Both the position numbers and the translations under genes were made by a program. Below, piece after piece: positions 51,092 through 60,689 of a DNA stretch of 64,000 bases. Positions within the stretch are counted from its first letter, which is position 1. Each line of letters starts with the position of its first letter. The notes below the pieces were generated by a model. It was not told the DNA's origin, did not search any database, and saw only the letters and a list, made by a program, of their open reading frames with translations. This DNA is from SKKC01 sp046542845. GTDB taxonomy: Bacteria; Spirochaetota; Spirochaetia; DSM-27196; SKKC01. Location of the stretch: assembly GCA_046542845.1 (NCBI GenBank), contig JBKHAN010000004.1, positions 22,514 to 86,513 on the forward strand, given 5' to 3'.

Positions 51092-52768
51092 ATGAGCGCG
51101 AGCGTGCGATCGTATGTAGATGTTCCCTTCGTACTCTCTGCGAGAAACTATCGATGCGTAGTAATGCATCCCGATATCGCCCGAGTCGTCGACGTGACGC
51201 ATGACTTCTTTGAGCGCCACCCCGGGGCGATCGGTGCATTTCTGGGCCGGCGGGAATCTCAGCGACTGAGCAATATTCTTGATGCACTGCCGCGCGGCAC
51301 CGACGCGAACGTGGCACTCGAACTCGACTTGTCGAAGTCCCGGCACGCACGCGCCGTCCTGAGCCTCTATCGCCCGGAGCAGGACACGTGTATCCTTGGT
51401 TGTCTTCGATGTAACGGCATAGACAAAGCCGAGCACTCCCGAAGAGCGTATGACAGTGACCGGGAAGTTCTCGTTGCTGCGCGTATACAGCGCGCGCTCC
51501 TGCAGGATCTTCAGACAGTAAACGTTCCAGGCGTGAAAATCTCGGGACGTACCCTCCCAAGCCGGACCGTTGACGGTGATTTCTTTTTCTCCGTCGAATA
51601 CGGTACGTCGCTCGATATCGCGGTGGGCGACGTTATGGGTAAAGGGCTTGCTGCAGCGCTTATCGCAGCAGAGGCACGCGCGCGGATGCTGAAGGTTACC
51701 GTGGAACAGGTTACCGTCGAAGGCAGTAGCGTACCTCCTGATGTAACGGACCTGGTACAGGGAATACACGACCGGTTTATCGACGAACTGTTGAGTATTG
51801 AACGGTTCATCGTCTTCAATTATCTGCGCGTTGTCCCTGGTACCGACCGACTGGATTTTGTCGAGTGCGGCTTACCGCCGGCGATCCTGTATCGATCAAC
51901 GGCACGGGAATGCCTGTTTCTGAAGGGCGATAATGCTCCGGTCGGTTTTTCCCGCGACTGGATATACTCCTATGAGCGGGTACCATTCGAAGCCGGCGAC
52001 CTTCTGTTCTTGTACACCGATGGCCTGTCGGACGTTACGTCGACGATGGGAGAGCAGTTCGGCGTTTCGCGTATCGCTTACTTTCTTGCGGGGCACACCC
52101 GTGAGCAACCGAGTGATATTATTGAACTGCTTTCAAAGCACATACGCGAGTTCGGAACCGCGTCCGGCTTTCGGGACGATGTTACCTTCGTCCTGGTCAA
52201 GCGAAGCGATGCCGCCCCTGATGGAAATCCCTTGAGACGTATAACGGTCGTCCGCGACGGCACACCGGCTGCCGAGTTCCGGGATTTCTGCCTGAGCGGG
52301 TATAGTTCGTGGAGCGGTGTTCTCGACGTACGGTCCAATCCCAGGTTGGACCGCTTTCTCGCGGTGGTCGAGTTATCGTGGGCGATTATGCGTGAGTGCT
52401 ACTCGATCGAATCATACGAGGACCTCGCAACGAGCGGAAGCTGGAGCCGTTTTCTCGCGCACGACCTCGAAAGCAAAGCGGAGGTGCTGGAGTCGCTCGA
52501 GCGGGTGGACGAGGGACGGTTCGAACGCTCAGGCGAGTTGTCCCGCAGCATTGAAGTCATTGTATCGTTATACGGTTCGTGGTCCTGTATCGAGATCCGG
52601 TCGCCGATGGTTCCTGCGTCCTGCGACGGGGCGGCGCTTATTCGAAACGCACGACACGCCGAGCCGATTGAGGCCATTGAAGGATGGGAAAGACAGACAT
52701 TGCCGTGTGCGAATGCAATATTCTGCCCCAGCCTGCGGGGCGACTCTGTTTTTTTCGTTACCGGATAA
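51092..52768 (+). CDS. SpoIIE-type PP2C serine phosphatase with N- and C-terminal extensions
   Basis: 558 residues. An N-terminal region of 110 residues has no clear family. The PP2C domain (residues about 125-370) has the acidic sites in SRTVDGDFFFSVEY and IAVGDVMGKGLAAALIAAEA, then YTDGLSDVTSTMGEQFG and FRDDVTFVLVK. The last 170 residues (RITVVRDGTPAAEFRDFCLS) are unrecognised and may be a degenerate HATPase or adaptor. Such proteins dephosphorylate anti-sigma antagonists. The start was chosen just after the promoter at 51052-51080. Confidence 0.82.
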   Translation: MSASVRSYVDVPFVLSARNYRCVVMHPDIARVVDVTHDFFERHPGAIGAFLGRRESQRLSNILDALPRGTDANVALELDLSKSRHARAVLSLYRPEQDTCILGCLRCNGIDKAEHSRRAYDSDREVLVAARIQRALLQDLQTVNVPGVKISGRTLPSRTVDGDFFFSVEYGTSLDIAVGDVMGKGLAAALIAAEARARMLKVTVEQVTVEGSSVPPDVTDLVQGIHDRFIDELLSIERFIVFNYLRVVPGTDRLDFVECGLPPAILYRSTARECLFLKGDNAPVGFSRDWIYSYERVPFEAGDLLFLYTDGLSDVTSTMGEQFGVSRIAYFLAGHTREQPSDIIELLSKHIREFGTASGFRDDVTFVLVKRSDAAPDGNPLRRITVVRDGTPAAEFRDFCLSGYSSWSGVLDVRSNPRLDRFLAVVELSWAIMRECYSIESYEDLATSGSWSRFLAHDLESKAEVLESLERVDEGRFERSGELSRSIEVIVSLYGSWSCIEIRSPMVPASCDGAALIRNARHAEPIEAIEGWERQTLPCANAIFCPSLRGDSVFFVTG

Positions 52769-52812
52769 ACGACCCGTTCGTGCCTGGCTGTATGGCGGCA
52801 GAGCTTCGCAGG

Positions 52813-53940
52813 CTACAGATCCTCCTCCGGCCCTCTGCGTTGCAAAGCCTCGTCGCGCATCGACTCGAGCTCCGTTTTACGCTTTTTCAGTTCAGAAACC
52901 GACGCCTTGAGTTCCTTGATCGCTTCATTTTTCGCAGCTACGTCGCGTTCGACCCGACCGATCTCCTCCATGATCCGAAGAGCTTCGATACCGGCTTTAA
53001 GCCGTTCTATATGAGCGTTTTCGGCTTCTATCTGCTTTTCCAGCTCCGAAACACGGTGAGCTGCGTCCGCTGCCGCTTTCGGTAGAGAGGCTTCGGAGAC
53101 GGTTGAGCGTGACTGGTCGCCGAGCTGTTCGAGAAGCGTCTTCCGTTCACGTTCGCAATCCTGGGTCAACTGTTCAAGTTCCGATATACGACGTCCGGGC
53201 CTCTTGCCCGCTCCGGCTTCCTCGAGCTCCGTTTCCAGACCACGCGCTTCGTTCTGCAACGCCTGAATTTCTTCGTTGAGCTCCTGAACTCGAAGTGAGG
53301 ACTTTTTATATGGTTCAAGCGCTTCGTCAAGATCGGTGGATGCCACTTCGCGGGCGAATGTGCTCTCCGCAACCCGCTGACCAAGACGAAAAAACAAGCG
53401 CGGCAGCGAACCCTCCTTGTTGGTCAGTTTCCCACGGAGCAGTGCCAGTCGTCCCCGGACGACAACCTTGTCGAAAAAACGCTTCTTCGTAAGCTCGTCT
53501 TCTGCCTCGTTAACCTGATGTCGCAGCGACTCAATTTCTTCCCGAGCAGCTTGCATCTCATCGAACAGCTGCTGAAAGTCTTGAGCGTGGCTTGGGTCCT
53601 GCTGCGCTGCTTCGTAAGCCGCCTCGCCTATAGACTCGTAAAAATTCTCCCGGTCCTTGTCTATCGTTCGTATTTCTGCCTGAAGTGTATTCTTTTCTTC
53701 CTGTATTTCGGCCCGTCGTGCGGTGATCTGGTGTATCCGCTCGATCAACGAGCTGTAACCAGCGGCGCTCTCCTGTATGTCGAGTATTCTCGATCGAATG
53801 TCGGAGAGCTCGGCACCCAGGTCCTCGGGTGGTGACTCAAGGATGGCCGTTCCAATAGCCCGATTTTCCGATGCCATTGAATCCTGCAGACTTCGTATCA
53901 CACTCTGCCGTTCGGTTATGCGCTTTTCGAGTTCGATCAT
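52813..53940 (-). CDS. Coiled-coil protein of unknown function
   Basis: 375 residues, almost all predicted coiled coil (for example IERLKAGIEALRIMEEIGRV, AAKNEAIKELKASVSELKKR). No enzymatic motif was seen; one non-coil stretch lies near residues 160-200 (KRFFDKVVVRGRLALLRGKL). AGGGAG lies 7 nt before the ATG. It could be a structural or scaffolding protein. It is convergent with the SpoIIE gene. Confidence 0.7.
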   Translation of the reverse strand: MIELEKRITERQSVIRSLQDSMASENRAIGTAILESPPEDLGAELSDIRSRILDIQESAAGYSSLIERIHQITARRAEIQEEKNTLQAEIRTIDKDRENFYESIGEAAYEAAQQDPSHAQDFQQLFDEMQAAREEIESLRHQVNEAEDELTKKRFFDKVVVRGRLALLRGKLTNKEGSLPRLFFRLGQRVAESTFAREVASTDLDEALEPYKKSSLRVQELNEEIQALQNEARGLETELEEAGAGKRPGRRISELEQLTQDCERERKTLLEQLGDQSRSTVSEASLPKAAADAAHRVSELEKQIEAENAHIERLKAGIEALRIMEEIGRVERDVAAKNEAIKELKASVSELKKRKTELESMRDEALQRRGPEEDL

Positions 53941-53979
53941 CGGTATACTCCCTGATGACATTATGACCCGCCATGTCGG

Positions 53980-54009
53980 GTGTCAAGCAAGGGGTTTCGT
54001 ATGTATATT
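53980..54009 (+). promoter_or_regulatory. Candidate promoter of msrB
   Basis: GTGTCA (53980-53985), 18-nt spacer, TATATT (54004-54009), then 6 nt to the ATG at 54016. No Shine-Dalgarno sequence is available between the -10 box and the ATG, so a leaderless mRNA is predicted. Confidence 0.5.
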
Positions 54010-54015
54010 GAAAGC

Positions 54016-54444
54016 ATGAAAACCGAAAAAGAGCACAATACGTATCCGATACAGAAGAGTGACGGCGAATGGAAGGAACTACTGTCGCCGGAAGAGTATC
54101 GTGTCCTCAGACGCCGGGGAACCGAACGCGCATTCACCGGACGCTATCATGACAGCAAAGACGACGGCATATACGTCTGTGCCGGGTGTGGTAATCCGCT
54201 ATTTGACTCGAAAACCAAGTACGATTCAGGCAGTGGATGGCCGAGCTACTACGAACCGATACGATCTGACGCGGTCGAAGAGCAGGAGGACCGAAGCCTG
54301 TTTGCCATGCGGACCGAGGTCCTGTGCAGTCAGTGCGGTGGTCATCTCGGTCATGTGTTTCCCGACGGTCCGAAACCTACCGGCTTACGGTACTGCATGA
54401 ACTCGGCTGCATTGCGGCTGGTAGACCGGGCGGTCGATGCGTAG
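54016..54444 (+). CDS. msrB: Peptide-methionine (R)-S-oxide reductase MsrB
   Basis: 142 residues, normal length. The zinc ligands are the two CxxC pairs in YVCAGCGNPLFDS and VLCSQCGGHLGHVF, and the catalytic Cys is in RYCMNSAAL. GSGWPSYYEPI is also typical. It repairs oxidised methionine. The start at 54016 fits the family; in-frame ATGs at 54001 and earlier would place the -10 box inside the gene. It overlaps the aldehyde dehydrogenase start by 8 bp. Confidence 0.94.
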   Translation: MKTEKEHNTYPIQKSDGEWKELLSPEEYRVLRRRGTERAFTGRYHDSKDDGIYVCAGCGNPLFDSKTKYDSGSGWPSYYEPIRSDAVEEQEDRSLFAMRTEVLCSQCGGHLGHVFPDGPKPTGLRYCMNSAALRLVDRAVDA

Positions 54445-55855
54445 TACGCCTGGTGCCGACAGCAGTGATGGTTCACTGAACGAGCGTGTTTCTACTGTGG
54501 TTCAGGGCGCACGCACCGCCTTTGCTTCGCAGTCAGGCGCAATGCACAAGAGGGGATACGAAGCACTCACGAAGCTTGAATCTGCGGTACGTGCTCACGA
54601 AAATGAGTTCATCGAAGCGCTCCGGGCAGACTTCGGAAAACCGGAGCTTGAATCGGTGGCATCAGAGTTGACTGTTTTGTACCAGGAGATTCGTGAGCTC
54701 AGACGGCGCCTGAAGCGTTTTTTTCGGCCATCGCGGAAACGGGTGCCGTTTGCGTTCTTTCGTGCGAGCAGCAGGGTCCTGCGCGAACCATATGGGGTTG
54801 TGCTTGTGATCGCCCCATGGAATTACCCTTTACAACTGTCTCTCGTCCCGGTGGCGGGTGCGATTGCGGCGGGAAACAGCGTTGTTCTCAAGCCCTCCGA
54901 ACTTGCGCCCAATGTTGCAGGCCTTCTCGAATCGGTCCTGAGCCAGGCTTTTCCCGATGGTCTGGTATCGGTCGTGAACGGAGATCGAACGGTCGCCGAA
55001 GCGTTGTTGCGGAACCGGTTCGATCACATCTTCTATACCGGTAATACGACCGTCGGCCGTATTATCATGGAAGCCGCGTCTGTGAACGTTACACCGGTGA
55101 CACTTGAGCTCGGCGGCAAGAGTCCGGCTATCGTGACTTCGAATGCGGATCTGCGCGTCGCTGCCCAGCGTGTGGCCTGGGGAAAGTGCTTCAACGCAGG
55201 GCAGACCTGTGTAGCGCCCGACTTTGTCGCGGTCGATTCGGCGGTGCATGACGAGTTTGTAGAGCATCTGAAGGAGGCTCTACTCGCGATGTACGGATCG
55301 TCCCCCCTCGGGAATCCCGATCTGGCCCGCATAATCAACACGAGACACTTCGACCGGATTTCCGGGTTGCTTGACCGCACCGGAGGGAGTGTGTGGGGTG
55401 GTGCGCGTGATCATGCCACCCGCTTCGTGTCACCCGCCGTTGTGACCGGACTTGACTGGGATGACCCGACCATGTCGGAAGAGATTTTCGGACCGGTTCT
55501 TCCGGTCCTGCGATACGACTCAATGACGGATCTGTTTCAACAGGTCAATGCCAGACCCCGGCCGCTCGCGCTGTATGTGTTCAGCGAAAAAAGGGCCGAA
55601 GCTTCGTTTGTATTAGCGCACATACCCAGTGGTGGCGGATGTATAAACGATGTCGTGCTGCAGGTTGCCTCTTCGGCACTTCCGTTTGGAGGAGTCGGCG
55701 ACAGCGGTTTCGGCCGCTACCGCGGAGTTTACAGTCTCAGAAACTTTACCTACGAACGGTCGATTGTCGATCACAGAACATGGCCGGAGCTCCGCTTCCG
55801 ATATCCTCCGTACGAGGGAAAACTCAAATTCATGCGTCTGATGCTTGGCCGCTGA
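54437..55855 (+). CDS. Aldehyde dehydrogenase (class 3 type)
   Basis: 472 residues, as in class 3/fatty aldehyde dehydrogenases. NAD site VLVIAPWNYPLQLSL, catalytic Glu in TLELGGKSPAIV and catalytic Cys in CFNAGQTCVAPDFV, then EIFGPVLPVLRY, are all present. It oxidises an aldehyde to the acid with NAD(P). The start overlaps msrB; a role in removing oxidative aldehydes together with MsrB is possible. Confidence 0.93.
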   Translation: MRSTPGADSSDGSLNERVSTVVQGARTAFASQSGAMHKRGYEALTKLESAVRAHENEFIEALRADFGKPELESVASELTVLYQEIRELRRRLKRFFRPSRKRVPFAFFRASSRVLREPYGVVLVIAPWNYPLQLSLVPVAGAIAAGNSVVLKPSELAPNVAGLLESVLSQAFPDGLVSVVNGDRTVAEALLRNRFDHIFYTGNTTVGRIIMEAASVNVTPVTLELGGKSPAIVTSNADLRVAAQRVAWGKCFNAGQTCVAPDFVAVDSAVHDEFVEHLKEALLAMYGSSPLGNPDLARIINTRHFDRISGLLDRTGGSVWGGARDHATRFVSPAVVTGLDWDDPTMSEEIFGPVLPVLRYDSMTDLFQQVNARPRPLALYVFSEKRAEASFVLAHIPSGGGCINDVVLQVASSALPFGGVGDSGFGRYRGVYSLRNFTYERSIVDHRTWPELRFRYPPYEGKLKFMRLMLGR

Positions 55856-55863
55856 GGCTGTGC

Positions 55864-56715
55864 TTATTGAACGGTGTCCGGATGCGGTCCGATCCTGCTC
55901 TCAGTGTCAAGTGAATCGATGCGAGCCATCTCCTCCGAACTCAGGGTAAAGTCAAACACATCTGCGTTCTCGCGGATCCGATTCTCGTGGACCGATTTCG
56001 GTATCGTCACGACTCCGTGCTGCAGGTCCCAGCGAAGCACCACCTGCGCGGCCGTTTTCCCGTGCGCTTCTGATATTTCTACAAGGACCTCGTTGTCGAG
56101 GTCCCGGCCCCGCATCAGCGGACTCCACGCTTCGAACTGTATGCCCACGCTCGCGCAGTAACTGCGCAAGCGAGGCTGCTGGAGACGATGGTGAAACTCA
56201 ACCTGATTTACCGCGGGTACTGTGTTGGCGATCGTCAGTATGTCTTCAATATGATGCTCGTGAAAGTTACTGACACCTATAGCTCGAACACGTTTTTCAT
56301 CGTACAACTTCTCGAGCGCTTTCCAGGCGTTGCGGCGTGTTTTCGAGTCCGTTCCGGGCCAGTGGATCAGATAGAGGTCAAGGTAATCAAGCCTGAGTGC
56401 CTTCATAGTGCGATCAAACGCTTTCAGTCCGCTTTCGTAGTCTCGGTCCGTATTCCATAGTTTTGATGTCACGAAGATTTCATCTCGCGGAATACCGGAA
56501 CTTCGGACAGCTCTGCCGACGTCGCCCTCATTCTCGTAAAACGACGCGGTATCAATATGACGGTATCCGGTTTCGATTGCCTTCAACACGGCCGCCTCGG
56601 CAGCACCACCCGAATCTGCCTGAAAAACTCCCAGGCCAAGCCATGGCATTCGGACGCCGTTATTCAGCGTCGTAGTCGACGAAAGACTGTCTGTAGCGTA
56701 GTTTGAGGTATCCAC
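55864..56715 (-). CDS. Aldo/keto reductase
   Basis: 283 residues. The catalytic tetrad lies in GYRHIDTASFYENEGDVG (Asp and Tyr), FVTSKLW (Lys) and LYLIHWPG (His), with the NADPH part VTIPKSVHENRIRENADVFD at the end. The GTG at 56715 (VDTSNYATDS) was chosen because the sequence matches the family only from there; the frame is open to 56796. It reduces aldehydes or ketones with NADPH. It is convergent with the aldehyde dehydrogenase gene. Confidence 0.85.
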   Translation of the reverse strand: MDTSNYATDSLSSTTTLNNGVRMPWLGLGVFQADSGGAAEAAVLKAIETGYRHIDTASFYENEGDVGRAVRSSGIPRDEIFVTSKLWNTDRDYESGLKAFDRTMKALRLDYLDLYLIHWPGTDSKTRRNAWKALEKLYDEKRVRAIGVSNFHEHHIEDILTIANTVPAVNQVEFHHRLQQPRLRSYCASVGIQFEAWSPLMRGRDLDNEVLVEISEAHGKTAAQVVLRWDLQHGVVTIPKSVHENRIRENADVFDFTLSSEEMARIDSLDTESRIGPHPDTVQ

Positions 56716-56796
56716 GATGCTACTTTGCGGACCCGCGGTGCAGCTGTCAAGGACGTGTTGTCCGGTCAGGCAGTTTTCCTGTACCCTGTGACCCAC

Positions 56797-58512
56797 ATGA
56801 GTTTTTCAGATTATTCTTTATCGGAACCTGTGATGGCAGGTATCTCCGACGCCGGGTTTACAGAGCCGACTCCGGTGCAGGTTCAGACGTTCTCCCACAC
56901 CCTTGCGGGGCGGGATGTCACCGTTCAGTCGCAGACGGGTACCGGGAAGACCGCCGCGTTTCTCATATCAATTTTCGAGCTTCTTACGCAGAACAACAGG
57001 TATAAAGGATCGAAAGCCCTGGTGGTTGCCCCGACGAGGGAACTGGCTGTACAGATTGATGCCGAAGCGCAGCTCCTCGGTGTCCACACCGGTCTGAAAA
57101 CCGGATGCTTCTACGGCGGGGTCGGATACGGAAAGCAGGAAGAAGAGATCGCGCGCGGGGTCGACATCATAATCGGGACGCCCGGGCGTCTGCTGGATTT
57201 TTGTCGATCGGGAAAGCTCGATTTCATGACGGTCCGCATTTGCGTCATAGATGAAGCAGATCGCCTGTTTGATATGGGGTTTTACCCCGATATACAGGAG
57301 ATAATGAGAAAGATGGTCGATCGTACCGAACGCACGACCATGTTATTCAGCGCGACCTTGAGCACGAAAGTCCTGAATATCGCCTGGAAGTATATGAATG
57401 ACCCGGTAGAAGTTGAGATCGAGCCGGAACAGATAACCGTCGATCGTATCGAACAGTCCGTGTATCACGTAGCACGCGACGAGAAGCTGCGACTGCTGCT
57501 CGGGGTGCTGCAGACGTTTAAGCCGCGGAATGCCCTGATTTTTACCAATACGAAAGCGAAGGCGGAGGAAGTATCCAAGCGCCTGTCGATAAATGGATAC
57601 AGTTCGCGCTTCATTATGGGCGACCTTCCCCAGAGCAAACGTCTCCGAATCATTGAGGACATAAAGAGTGGCAAAAATCAGTTCGTCGTTGCCACGGATG
57701 TGGCCGCTCGAGGCATACACATCGACGATCTGGAGCTCGTGGTCAACTATGACGTTCCGGAGGACCCGGAAAGTTACGTACATCGCATTGGCCGAACTGC
57801 TCGGGCCGGGCTTGCGGGCAAAGCGATCACGCTTGCCTGTGAACAATACGTGTTCGGGCTTGAGGCTATCGAAGAGCTCATCGGAAAAAAAATTCCTCTG
57901 GAACGATTTGAACCTGATATGCTGGGAGAGGACCGAAGTGCGGGCATGAATGTCCGTCACGATCGCAACCGCGAATCCGGGAGGAGAAGCGGCGATCGAA
58001 AGAGGCCCGATCGCCGGAGCGACTCCCCGCGGTCCCGCCAGCGAAGCCGGTCCGGACCGCAGCGCTCCCATCTGCCTGACGGACGGGCAGTGGAAGCTGC
58101 GAGTTCGCACGGCCCCTCCGGTGGTAAGGTGCACAGCAATCCCTCCCCCGATGTACCCGGTGCGCATGGCGGGGGTAGAAAGAAACCGTCCCGAAACCGG
58201 CACCGCAACACCGAGCATCATACGCGGCAGCATAGCGGACCATCGGGGCCAAGGAAGAACAACCGGGAGCGGGATTCGGCAACACCGGCACTCGAGGATC
58301 GTCTTGAGCGATATCGTCAGAAGTACGGCGAGGATTTCGTACCGAAGCACGTGGAAACAACGGAAAACGCGCGCGAAGCCGTACGGCCGTCCGCTCAGAA
58401 ATCGCGGATGAAATCCAGCGGGCAGACCGACGCGAAACAAGACGGAACATCGGACAAGCCTGCCGAAAACCGGTTCGGAGGCTTCTTTGCCCGTCTGTTC
58501 GGTCGTAAATAA
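56797..58512 (+). CDS. DEAD-box RNA helicase with basic low-complexity tail
   Basis: 571 residues. The Q motif region, QTGTGKTAAFLIS (I), VAPTRELAVQI (Ia), VIDEADRLFDMGF (II, DEAD), LFSATLS (III) and YVHRIGRTARAGLAGKA (VI) are all intact. Residues 385-555 form a tail rich in Arg, Ser and Pro, with unusual repeats of SR/RS and GP. It unwinds structured RNA, e.g. in ribosome assembly or decay. The start MSFSDYSLSEPVM is the usual N terminus. Confidence 0.93.
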   Translation: MSFSDYSLSEPVMAGISDAGFTEPTPVQVQTFSHTLAGRDVTVQSQTGTGKTAAFLISIFELLTQNNRYKGSKALVVAPTRELAVQIDAEAQLLGVHTGLKTGCFYGGVGYGKQEEEIARGVDIIIGTPGRLLDFCRSGKLDFMTVRICVIDEADRLFDMGFYPDIQEIMRKMVDRTERTTMLFSATLSTKVLNIAWKYMNDPVEVEIEPEQITVDRIEQSVYHVARDEKLRLLLGVLQTFKPRNALIFTNTKAKAEEVSKRLSINGYSSRFIMGDLPQSKRLRIIEDIKSGKNQFVVATDVAARGIHIDDLELVVNYDVPEDPESYVHRIGRTARAGLAGKAITLACEQYVFGLEAIEELIGKKIPLERFEPDMLGEDRSAGMNVRHDRNRESGRRSGDRKRPDRRSDSPRSRQRSRSGPQRSHLPDGRAVEAASSHGPSGGKVHSNPSPDVPGAHGGGRKKPSRNRHRNTEHHTRQHSGPSGPRKNNRERDSATPALEDRLERYRQKYGEDFVPKHVETTENAREAVRPSAQKSRMKSSGQTDAKQDGTSDKPAENRFGGFFARLFGRK

Positions 58513-58525
58513 CGGAGTCGGGGCG

Positions 58526-58555
58526 TTGACAGTTTGAGCATCATTTCGGTAGTGT
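58526..58555 (+). promoter_or_regulatory. Candidate promoter of rpsD
   Basis: Perfect -35 TTGACA (58526-58531), an 18-nt spacer and TAGTGT (58550-58555). Unlike the other candidates it is followed by a normal leader with an AGGAG before the ATG at 58594. Confidence 0.55.
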
Positions 58556-58593
58556 ACTGATTCCGAATTGTTTACAGGAGCATAGAGAGTAGA

Positions 58594-59211
58594 ATGGCAA
58601 GAAATACTAAGGCCAAAGGAAAAATAGTGCGTCGTTTCGGCGTAAATATCTTCGGGAACCCCAAATACGATCGCCTTCTCAAGAAGAAGCCGTCGCCACC
58701 GGGTGAGCCGAAAAAGAAACGCGTTCGTCAGACCGAATATGGCCGCCAGCTTGGAGAAAAGCAAAAACTCAAGTTTGCGTATGGGCTCAGCGAAAAGCAG
58801 TTCAGTAACCTTTTTTACAAAGCAAAATCCATGAAGGGCGTCACGGGCGACAACATGCTGCAGCTTCTCGAGCGTCGCATGGACAACGTCGTGTACCGGC
58901 TTGGAATGGCGGCGAGCAGGTCCCAGGCTCGACAGCTGGTCAGCCACGGTCACGTTACGCTCAACGGTCGCAAGATCACCGTACCGAGCGCGCTGGTTCG
59001 CCCGGGCGATACCGTCAGCGTCCGCGATCGAAAGACCACGAAAGATCTCGTCCGTCGGTATCTGGCGGAAAACAGCGCCCGATCGGTGCCACCCTGGCTT
59101 GCATTGAGTCGAGACGATATGACAGCGAGTGTCACGGTTATCCCGAGCAGGGACCTTATTCCGACGATCGCAGACGAGCAACTCGTTATCGAGTACTACG
59201 CAAAGCAGTAA
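58594..59211 (+). CDS. rpsD: 30S ribosomal protein S4
   Basis: 205 residues, standard. The N-terminal domain (KFAYGLSEKQFSNLFYKAKS) is followed by the S4 RNA-binding domain RRMDNVVYRLGMAASRSQAR and HVTLNGRKITVPSALVRPGD. It is a primary 16S rRNA binder. Zinc-binding cysteines are absent. The gene is alone, with its own promoter and terminator, rather than in a ribosomal-protein operon. Confidence 0.97.
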   Translation: MARNTKAKGKIVRRFGVNIFGNPKYDRLLKKKPSPPGEPKKKRVRQTEYGRQLGEKQKLKFAYGLSEKQFSNLFYKAKSMKGVTGDNMLQLLERRMDNVVYRLGMAASRSQARQLVSHGHVTLNGRKITVPSALVRPGDTVSVRDRKTTKDLVRRYLAENSARSVPPWLALSRDDMTASVTVIPSRDLIPTIADEQLVIEYYAKQ

Positions 59212-59240
59212 GTACGTTTATAGATCCCGTACGCTGTATC

Positions 59241-59273
59241 AAGCCCTGTCGCGTCCCGGCAGGGCTTTTTTTG
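59241..59273 (+). terminator. Rho-independent terminator of rpsD
   Basis: AAGCCCTG / CAGGGCTT stem with an 11-nt loop followed by T7 on the plus strand. Confidence 0.92.
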
Positions 59274-59394
59274 TCCGGTGCGCCGTCACGCTGCCCGGTT
59301 TATGTGGCATCCTCGGTGAAAACCAAACCCGCTTCCTATATACTTCTATCCGGTGTACCGAAAATAAACTAAGCTGGAATGTGAGGATGGTAAG

Positions 59395-60681
59395 ATGCCG
59401 AAGCTCCCCGTGCTGTGCAAAGACGACGAGATCGCTGATCGTATACAGAAGATTTGTGAACGCTTTCAGAGTGTGTACGACCCGAACTTTTACACGGATT
59501 CGGAAGCGTTTCTCGAATCTCTGCGGTACGATCTTCCTGAAGCCGCAATTATTAACTTCAGCGATCAGCCTGCAGCGACCGGGTCGGTGCTGCAGACAAT
59601 ACACGGCGATCCCTGGCTCCATTACGGCGGAATAATCGGGGTATGCCGTCGACGCGACGAGCAACGGGTTCAGGAAATCCTGTCAGGATCAAACGTTATA
59701 AGTCTTATCCGGCGGGGCGAATTCGTCTCACATTTTTCCAGGGTTCTCCGGATCCTCATCCACAATCGGCAGATTCTTTTTCAGCGTGACATTCAGAAGT
59801 ACCTGCTCCGCGATATCAGTGGCTCGTTTGTCATGGACAGCGATCCGTTTAACGCACGGACATACGCGAACCTGGTCACCAACTATCTGTACAATTCAAA
59901 TTATGTGGATGCGGACGGCCGGGACCGACTGCACGTGGCTCTGTTTGAGCTTCTCATGAATGCGATTGAGCACGGAAACTGCGGAATCTCGTACAAAGAG
60001 AAGAACGAGTGGCTGTCGGAAGGTCGGGATATTCTCTACCTTATACACGAAAAAATGTCACAGCCCGAGATACGAAAACGACGGGTGCATTTTTCGTACC
60101 GAATATCAGATGATAAGAGTATGTTCCGCATACGTGACGAAGGTGCGGGCTTTGACTGGCGAAAACAGATTGCCGATACCGCTCCGAAACTCGAAAGCCA
60201 TGGGCATGGACTTCGCATGACCGGTGCATACGTCGACAACCTTCGGTATAACGACGCCGGAAACGAAGTCATGTTCGATTTTGTACACAAGGCCCGCGAG
60301 GCGAATGCGGTTCCAGGTCTGTTTGCCGAAAGCGAAGAGCGCATCGTACACGGGGGCGAGGTCGTGTTTCGTGAGGGAGAAGAATCGGACTACCTGTACT
60401 ACATTGCATCCGGTGAGCTTGGCATATACTCCGGAGAGTCAAGGATCACAACACTGACGCCGGATGACATCTTTCTCGGGGAGATGTCGTTCCTCCTGAA
60501 CAATCGTCGTTCAGCGACCGTGATTGCCGAGGAGCGCAGCACGCTCATACCCATCAGCAAGAACCGTTTTGTCACCGTCATAAAAGAAAAACCGCATTAC
60601 GGTATTTTTCTTGCCCGGCTGGTAGCTCAGAGGCTCGAACGCTTGAATCGGTCCTACGCCCAGCTTCAGCAGTCCATCTGA
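59395..60681 (+). CDS. Regulator with HATPase (anti-sigma-like) and cNMP-binding domains
   Basis: 428 residues in three parts. The first 130 resemble a response-regulator receiver without a clear phospho-Asp. Residues about 150-310 are a histidine-kinase-like ATPase: N box LFELLMNAIEHGNCGI, G1 RIRDEGAGFDW, G2 SHGHGLRMTGAYVDNL. The C terminus (about 315-420) is a cyclic-nucleotide-binding domain (EVVFREGEESDYLYYIASGE, FLGEMSFLLNNRRSATVIAE). It probably acts in a partner-switching pathway and may oppose a SpoIIE phosphatase such as that at 51092-52768. No DNA-binding domain was seen. Confidence 0.78.
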   Translation: MPKLPVLCKDDEIADRIQKICERFQSVYDPNFYTDSEAFLESLRYDLPEAAIINFSDQPAATGSVLQTIHGDPWLHYGGIIGVCRRRDEQRVQEILSGSNVISLIRRGEFVSHFSRVLRILIHNRQILFQRDIQKYLLRDISGSFVMDSDPFNARTYANLVTNYLYNSNYVDADGRDRLHVALFELLMNAIEHGNCGISYKEKNEWLSEGRDILYLIHEKMSQPEIRKRRVHFSYRISDDKSMFRIRDEGAGFDWRKQIADTAPKLESHGHGLRMTGAYVDNLRYNDAGNEVMFDFVHKAREANAVPGLFAESEERIVHGGEVVFREGEESDYLYYIASGELGIYSGESRITTLTPDDIFLGEMSFLLNNRRSATVIAEERSTLIPISKNRFVTVIKEKPHYGIFLARLVAQRLERLNRSYAQLQQSI

Positions 60682-60689
60682 TACGGGGA

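Noticed and set aside
56720..56750. TTGACA followed by TAGCAT before the aldo/keto reductase
   Set aside because: Again 22 nt apart; only the -35 box is convincing.
57343..59181. A 612-codon open frame on the minus strand
   Set aside because: It lies wholly antisense to the DEAD-box helicase and rpsD, which have all their motifs. Its protein has no domain pattern; it is a by-product of GC-rich codon use.
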